A DNA stretch of 64,000 nucleotides, taken from the NCBI GenBank assembly GCA_963676515.1, contig OY781061.1, forward strand, positions 434,001-498,000, read 5' to 3'. Below, piece by piece: positions 60,050 to 64,000 of this stretch. Below the pieces are notes generated by a model. It was not told where the DNA came from, did no database searches, and was given only the letters and a program-made list of their open reading frames with translations. This DNA is from G963667145 sp963676515 [NCBI: Candidatus Cloacimonadota bacterium]. GTDB lineage: Bacteria > Cloacimonadota > Cloacimonadia > G963667145. Position numbers and translations under genes: made by a program. Each line of letters starts with the position of its first letter. The stretch's first letter is position 1.

Positions 60050-60074
60050 TGGATTCCCGCTTCCGCGGAATCCA
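60050..60074. repeat. Intergenic palindrome related to 13942-13961
   Basis: TGGATTCC, CGC, TTCC, GC, GGAATCCA forms an 8-bp stem plus two more pairs with one bulged C. It shares the core CCCGCTT[T/C]CGCG with 13942-13961. Confidence 0.5.
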
Positions 60075-60086
60075 CGGGCGGGAATG

Positions 60087-60101
60087 GTGGGCTACGCCCA
60101 C
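60087..60101. repeat. Short perfect hairpin GTGGGC-TAC-GCCCAC
   Basis: A 6-bp GC-rich stem with a 3-base loop lies 12 bases beyond the palindrome at 60050-60074. No T-run follows. Confidence 0.45.
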
Positions 60102-60128
60102 AAAGAAATGAAAACTCTTAGGAATCTT

Positions 60129-60887
60129 TTACAGATTCAGATAAAATCTGTAAATTATCTCTCGCTCGTCCAACTCATCAAGAGGCACGGCATATTTTTC
60201 GCTCTTCTGGTATTCCATCGGGGTATAATTACGCCGAAACTGCAAATCGCCAAACGAAAGTAAAAGACCATCCTCCACCACCAACTCCTGCTCTTGCCAA
60301 GTACAGCGGAAAGAAAGGTTCTTGCTTTCCTTGATAAACTTTAGCCACGCAAAGTATTTTTGTAGCGGATTAAATTTTTCTTTTAGTTTTTCGGCTTCAT
60401 CAAACTGCAAATCATCTTCCAACTTTTCGATTTCTGCTTGGCAATCACTCCAAATCTGCTCATTGAGATAGTATTCCAAAATCTGCGGACATGCTCGCTC
60501 TTCCCCTAAAGTGGGCAAAGCGAAATTTTCGGAAAATCTGTCGGCGAAATCGGAGATAAAGAAAAGATTGCGAAAAGGACCCACGAACTGTTTGCCGCTG
60601 GCGAGTGTGTGACTTTCCGAAGCTAAGCAAGGCGAACTGGCAGGATCTAGCGACAGATAGCGATAATGCTCATACTGCTTGCTTTCTGATATTGGCAAAC
60701 TTTTGAAATAGATTAGAGATTCCAAAAGGGTCTCAAAACGCTTTTCCTCCACCTCTGTCAGCTTCTTTTGCAGTTCCTGATAAGTCGAAGAGGTTAAATA
60801 TTTTTCTTTGCTTTTAGACAAATTTTGGCAAATCGCTTTTAGAACTAACTTGCGTTGCTCTCCGTAAATCATCAATATTCCCGGCAT
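60129..60887 (-). CDS. Uncharacterised protein with UvrC-like middle segment
   Basis: This is a 252-residue protein that I do not recognise as a whole. Residues about 95-195 resemble the middle of UvrC/Cho: GKQFVGPFRNLFFISDFADRF (the GPF following a nuclease domain), CPQILEYYLNEQIW and a UVR-like helix pair LEDDLQFDEAEKLKEKFNPL. The GIY-YIG and RNase H-like domains of UvrC are absent. Similar fragments occur as accessory domains in DNA-repair exonucleases. Position 3 bases after nth supports a DNA-repair role. GGAG precedes the ATG by 8 bases. The start is reliable; the function is not. Confidence 0.55.
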   Translation of the reverse strand: MPGILMIYGEQRKLVLKAICQNLSKSKEKYLTSSTYQELQKKLTEVEEKRFETLLESLIYFKSLPISESKQYEHYRYLSLDPASSPCLASESHTLASGKQFVGPFRNLFFISDFADRFSENFALPTLGEERACPQILEYYLNEQIWSDCQAEIEKLEDDLQFDEAEKLKEKFNPLQKYFAWLKFIKESKNLSFRCTWQEQELVVEDGLLLSFGDLQFRRNYTPMEYQKSEKYAVPLDELDEREIIYRFYLNL

Positions 60888-60890
60888 CTT

Positions 60891-61547
60891 CTACACTCCT
60901 TTTCTTGGGCAAATCTCGCCCAGCGGACAAATCTTGCACTGCGTCTTTTTAGCTTTGCACAGAGTTTGTCCCAGAGCCACAAAGTAGCGGTTCGCATCGC
61001 TGATAAACTTCTTGGGCAAAATTTGGCTGAGCTCTTTTTCCGTTTGCTGGGGCGTTTGCCCCGAGGTAATGCCAAGCCGCGCACAGATGCGATGCACATG
61101 GATATCCACACAAACGAAAGGCAAGCCATACGCCCGCGACAAGTAGAGATTCGCTGTCTTCAGTCCAACTCCGGGCAAGCTCATCGTCTGCCGACGCTCG
61201 GTGGGTAATTGTCCTGCAAAATTTTCTTGAATGTGCTCGTGCCATTTGCTCAGGTGGAGAGCCTTTTGTTTGTAAAAACCCACGGGATAAATGAGCTTTT
61301 GGATCGCTCCTGCCGATAATCCTTGCAACTGTTCCAAATCTGTAATTCCCCAATTGGTCATCACCTTAGCCGTGGTGCGGTCGTTCGTGCGGGCAGAGAG
61401 CATCGCTGACACGAGGATTTGCAAGGGCGATGCCGCAGATATTGCCTCGAAGTGCTTCACTGGAGCGTCACAGCTACTATAATACTCCGCCAGAGCCGAA
61501 AAAAGCTTTTCCCAGTCAAAACTGCCTGAGAGCTTCTTATTTTGCAT
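60891..61547 (-). CDS. nth: Endonuclease III (base-excision DNA glycosylase/AP lyase)
   Basis: Nth removes oxidised pyrimidines and cleaves abasic sites. It has 218 residues. The HhH motif LPGVGLKTANLYLSRAYG (about 124-141) holds the catalytic Lys, and VDIHVHRICARLG (about 147-159) the catalytic Asp. A [4Fe-4S] cluster is formed by C-x6-C-x2-C-x5-C near the C-terminus (CKAKKTQCKICPLGEICP). The SARTNDR region (about 51-57) of the N-terminal helices is family-typical. It follows gmhB by 10 bases. Confidence 0.95.
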   Translation of the reverse strand: MQNKKLSGSFDWEKLFSALAEYYSSCDAPVKHFEAISAASPLQILVSAMLSARTNDRTTAKVMTNWGITDLEQLQGLSAGAIQKLIYPVGFYKQKALHLSKWHEHIQENFAGQLPTERRQTMSLPGVGLKTANLYLSRAYGLPFVCVDIHVHRICARLGITSGQTPQQTEKELSQILPKKFISDANRYFVALGQTLCKAKKTQCKICPLGEICPRKGV

Positions 61548-61557
61548 CTTGGCTAGC

Positions 61558-62124
61558 TTATTGCTTGCATAATCTTCGTAGCAATTCCGCTGCTGACAGC
61601 AAGTCGTCCACCACGAAATCGGGGCTGGCTAGATTCTGGCGAAAAGTTTCTTCACCTTTACCAGTTCGCACCAAAATTGTCTGCAGTCCACTATTTTTGC
61701 CGAAACCGATGTCCGACGGCTTGTCCCCTATCATAAAAGATGCTCTCGCTTTTATGGGGTACTTCTTTTGCAACTGCCGAAAGAGCAGATTGCCGGGCTT
61801 GCGACAATCGCAAACTTTGCTCAAGCCACTCACAATACCATCTGGGTGATGCGGACAGTGCAATATCTTTTCCACTTTCGCTCCACCTTCGCTTAACTGA
61901 GCGAGCATTTTGCTGTGTACGCCTTGCAAATCTTCTTCTGTGTAGTAGCCACGAGCTATGCCCGATTGATTGGTGACGATGAACACCAAAAATCCCAAAT
62001 CGTTAAAAATCTTTACCGCTGCGGCACTAAAAGGATAGAGCTCAAAATCGCTGGGTGAAGCGATATAACCTTTTTCGTCGGGGTTTAGTGTGCCATCTCT
62101 GTCCAAAAATACCGCCTTAATCAT
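61558..62124 (-). CDS. gmhB: D-glycero-beta-D-manno-heptose 1,7-bisphosphate 7-phosphatase
   Basis: GmhB is an HAD phosphatase in ADP-heptose synthesis for the LPS core. It has 188 residues. AVFLDRDGTLNPDEKGYI (4-21) has the nucleophile and acid/base aspartates, and VFIVTNQSGIARGYYTEEDL (about 46-65) is motif II. The zinc-binding loop CPHHPDGIV...VCDCRKPG (about 90-110) is the family marker, and MIGDKPSDIGFG (about 131-142) is motif IV. The ATG at 62124 overlaps the lptD stop by 8 bases and has GGAG about 9 bases upstream; an ATG six codons earlier is less well placed. RfaE2 (30.6 kb) is in the same pathway. Confidence 0.9.
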   Translation of the reverse strand: MIKAVFLDRDGTLNPDEKGYIASPSDFELYPFSAAAVKIFNDLGFLVFIVTNQSGIARGYYTEEDLQGVHSKMLAQLSEGGAKVEKILHCPHHPDGIVSGLSKVCDCRKPGNLLFRQLQKKYPIKARASFMIGDKPSDIGFGKNSGLQTILVRTGKGEETFRQNLASPDFVVDDLLSAAELLRRLCKQ

Positions 62125-64000
62125 CGTTGGAGTCTCCGTCATCTTCGTATTTCAGGTCGCTAGGCAATTTGACATTTAAAAAAGAGAACGAGTACTCCCA
62201 AAAAGATCCTTCTTGGGTGTAAGTAAAAGAGAAGTCCCAACAATGTAGGTGCTTCACTGCAGAAAAAGTTTGCTTGCCCATATCTTTCTCTTTCAGATCA
62301 ATACTATTGGAATATTTCAGCACCCAAGTCTTAGAAAGGTAAACCTGTGCTTGGCTGGTCAAATCCAGAGAATAGTCTTTCTCTTTGTGATAGCCTGTAC
62401 CTTTTTCTTGGCTGCCCACAAAGCTGTGAACATAGCTAACACTAGTGCCAATGCTGTTCTCTTGCTCGATGTAGTTGTGCCTTTTAGCGGGCTCTCCACC
62501 ATTGAAAAATTTGTTCAGCTCAAACATATTGTATTTGGCAGGCGAGTAATTGAAGTAACGCAACTTTTTCGTTTTGGAAAGTTTGAAACCAACGGAGTTA
62601 TCTAAAGGGACTTTGTATTCCCAAGCGGTAAGCTCGAAGTTCGTTGGATCTTGCGTAGCCGAAGCGGTATTAGAGTTACTAAGGCTGTAGGAAAGCCAAC
62701 TGGAAAGGTAACTCCAAGAGAGAATGTTATTGACCAAAGTGCTCACTGGCACTAGCTTCTGCCCATCTAGCTTGGCTGTCCAAGTAATATCGTCCCACTT
62801 TCCTTCGTCAGCTTCGTCGTTGTCATAGACGGTGTAAGCTGTGGTCGCTTTCAAAATACTGTTCAAAAGTAACTTATCGGTGCTTCCTGGCGGATTAAGT
62901 TTCAAGTCCCAAGTGTTGGTAAAGTTGATTTTGCCTTCTCTGGATTCTGTGGTCGCAGAGATTGCATAGGGACCCGAGGCTTCGTTCTCTATTTCTGGTA
63001 CATAATCAAAACTCGCTCCCAAACCGATGGTGTGCCTGATTCCTTTCAAAAAAAACTCACCAAAATTTTTGAAACCGACAATGCTACAGCTCAAATCGTT
63101 GGTAAGTTTATAATTGTAAGAAGATTTAAACTCGGAATAATTTATCTCGTCACTAGAGTAGGCGAAACTCATTGGCAAACTTTGACTAAAAGTAAGCCAG
63201 CCCCAAAACTTCCGCGAGAAACTAAGACCCAAGCTACCAATCGTTCCCGCTTCGTGTTCCACCACCACAGTGCCACTGCTGTCTTTAGCTGAACTCAGCA
63301 GTATCTTCGCCAAGTCGGAGGTGTTGTCTGTGATAGTGCCGTTGTGGATAGCTTTGGTGCTGAAAGAGTAACTGTAATCTTCCCACCACGGATTGTCGTC
63401 GGGTTGCACATCACCAAAAGCTTCCCAGATAGGTCTAGAGGTAAGCGAATAGCTCATATAGGGCAAGGTGATATCTTTGGTCTTGTCGCCCATATCTTGC
63501 ACATAGTCCCCAGCAATACTCAGTGTGCTACTCAAAAACGGCCAGCTGTAGGAAAAACTGGACTCAATCTCATCGTCGGTTCTGGTGTCTATGTCGTCTT
63601 CTTCTTCCACCAAAGCCAAGCTAGAATAATAGTTAGCTTCCACAGCTAATTTTGACCCATTGACAAAAGTTTGGTCGTGTTCGTAATGATACTCACCCTC
63701 GTATTCGGAAGATTGACCCGCATCGTCCAGCGTCTTAGACTGATTGATCTCCAAGCAACCTTCGTAAGAGTAGCGTTTTTTGTAATTAGAGATAAATTCA
63801 CCGTCGATGCCTGTATTTTCTCTGATGTTCATGCTCAAAATTCCATCCCAATAATCGCTAAAAAAAAGGTAGTAACCTATATTTTCCAGGAACTTACCGT
63901 CGTTAGAATTTCGACCAGGTGTGGGCATCAAAAAGCCGTTTTGCTTGCCGCGAGCAATAGAAAAAGAGTACGAAGGCAATGCAAATATAGGGAAATGATT
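62117..64000 (-). CDS. lptD: LPS-assembly protein LptD, C-terminal part (5'-truncated by window edge)
   Basis: LptD is the outer membrane barrel that inserts LPS into the outer leaflet with LptE. The frame is open through the end of the window and about 627 codons are visible; the N-terminal periplasmic domain lies outside. LPSYSFSIARGKQNGFLMPTP (starting at about 63979) is the family barrel start, followed by many alternating strands (YEGEYHYEHDQTFVNGSKLAVEANYYSSL and similar). The last strand, FWEYSFSFLNVKL, is followed by an acidic tail ending DDGDSNDD and not by an aromatic residue, so the BAM signal lies internal to the C-terminus. It overlaps gmhB. Confidence 0.85.
   Translation of the reverse strand, partial: NHFPIFALPSYSFSIARGKQNGFLMPTPGRNSNDGKFLENIGYYLFFSDYWDGILSMNIRENTGIDGEFISNYKKRYSYEGCLEINQSKTLDDAGQSSEYEGEYHYEHDQTFVNGSKLAVEANYYSSLALVEEEDDIDTRTDDEIESSFSYSWPFLSSTLSIAGDYVQDMGDKTKDITLPYMSYSLTSRPIWEAFGDVQPDDNPWWEDYSYSFSTKAIHNGTITDNTSDLAKILLSSAKDSSGTVVVEHEAGTIGSLGLSFSRKFWGWLTFSQSLPMSFAYSSDEINYSEFKSSYNYKLTNDLSCSIVGFKNFGEFFLKGIRHTIGLGASFDYVPEIENEASGPYAISATTESREGKINFTNTWDLKLNPPGSTDKLLLNSILKATTAYTVYDNDEADEGKWDDITWTAKLDGQKLVPVSTLVNNILSWSYLSSWLSYSLSNSNTASATQDPTNFELTAWEYKVPLDNSVGFKLSKTKKLRYFNYSPAKYNMFELNKFFNGGEPAKRHNYIEQENSIGTSVSYVHSFVGSQEKGTGYHKEKDYSLDLTSQAQVYLSKTWVLKYSNSIDLKEKDMGKQTFSAVKHLHCWDFSFTYTQEGSFWEYSFSFLNVKLPSDLKYEDDGDSNDD

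Larger units (their letters stand above)
59823..60128. other. Intergenic region upstream of atpB
   Basis: On the minus strand a TTGACA (59877-59872) lies about 50 bases before atpB and could be a -35 box, but no good -10 follows. The region also holds the palindromes at 60050-60074 and 60087-60101. The rest is AT-rich with no gene or RNA that I recognise. Confidence 0.45.

Noticed and set aside
1-64000. CRISPR arrays, prophage genes, complete insertion sequences and rRNA genes
   Set aside because: None were seen: no regularly spaced repeats, no phage structural genes, no intact transposase and no rRNA signature sequences on either strand.

Overview
The window comes from a Gram-negative (diderm) bacterium. 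It carries LptD, ADP-heptose enzymes, an O-antigen cluster, a phosphoethanolamine transferase, a tripartite RND pump and an F-type ATP synthase. Ferredoxin-type and RseC-like proteins, a flavin/thioredoxin redox locus and a sodium-type ATP synthase c subunit suggest an anaerobic or fermentative life. I cannot fix the phylum from sequence alone. Base composition is moderate across most of the window and visibly more AT-rich in the O-antigen block (about 33-46 kb). Genes are densely packed, with many 1-4 base stop/start overlaps and frequent GTG or TTG starts.

Layout. 0-3 kb: 3' part of uvrB (cut by the window edge) converging on a PcrA/UvrD helicase. 3-11 kb (minus): an apparent operon tetR, flavodoxin-ferredoxin, tolC, membrane fusion protein, RND pump, MipA-like outer membrane protein. 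11-14 kb (plus): thioesterase, dapD, tatD, YgjP-like metallopeptidase. 14-20 kb (minus): LysE and SLAC1/TehA transporters, then a redox locus of CoA-binding protein, disulfide oxidoreductase, ArsR regulator, thioredoxin and NADH-oxidase-like flavoprotein. The last two share a promoter/operator element. 20-25 kb (minus): WG-repeat protein, aminotransferase, UDP-glucose pyrophosphorylase. 25-29 kb (plus): Cys/Met PLP enzyme, TagF-like transferase, MobB-like NTPase and LTA-synthase-like enzyme in one tight unit. 29-48 kb (minus): a long surface-polysaccharide region with a GlmU-like nucleotidyltransferase, RseC, heptose adenylyltransferase, SurA-like lipoprotein, EamA transporter, six or more glycosyltransferases, an EptA-like transferase, rfbABC with an aminotransferase in place of rfbD, an O-antigen ligase/polymerase, DUF6165, a GspN-like protein and gpsA. 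48-50 kb: SIMPL protein, rpiB, moaE. 50-53 kb (plus): a SNF2 helicase followed by a 670-base repeat-rich gap with a 35-base copy of the gene's own 3' end and a probable insertion-sequence remnant. 54-60 kb (minus): atpB, a fused triple c-like protein, atpE, atpF, atpH, atpA, tRNA-Gly, then a HisA-HisI-HisE fusion. 60-64 kb (minus): a UvrC-like fragment protein, nth, gmhB, and lptD running off the end.

The most unusual content is the ATP synthase. A canonical c subunit with two carboxylates (E30 and E63) is encoded next to a 249-residue protein made of three fused c-type hairpins. All three lack both carboxylates, yet align gaplessly with AtpE. atpG, atpD and atpC do not follow atpA. Other points of note are the HisA-HisI-HisE tri-fusion and the shared dyad upstream of trxA and the NADH-oxidase-like gene, beside an unusual cysteine-rich ArsR regulator.
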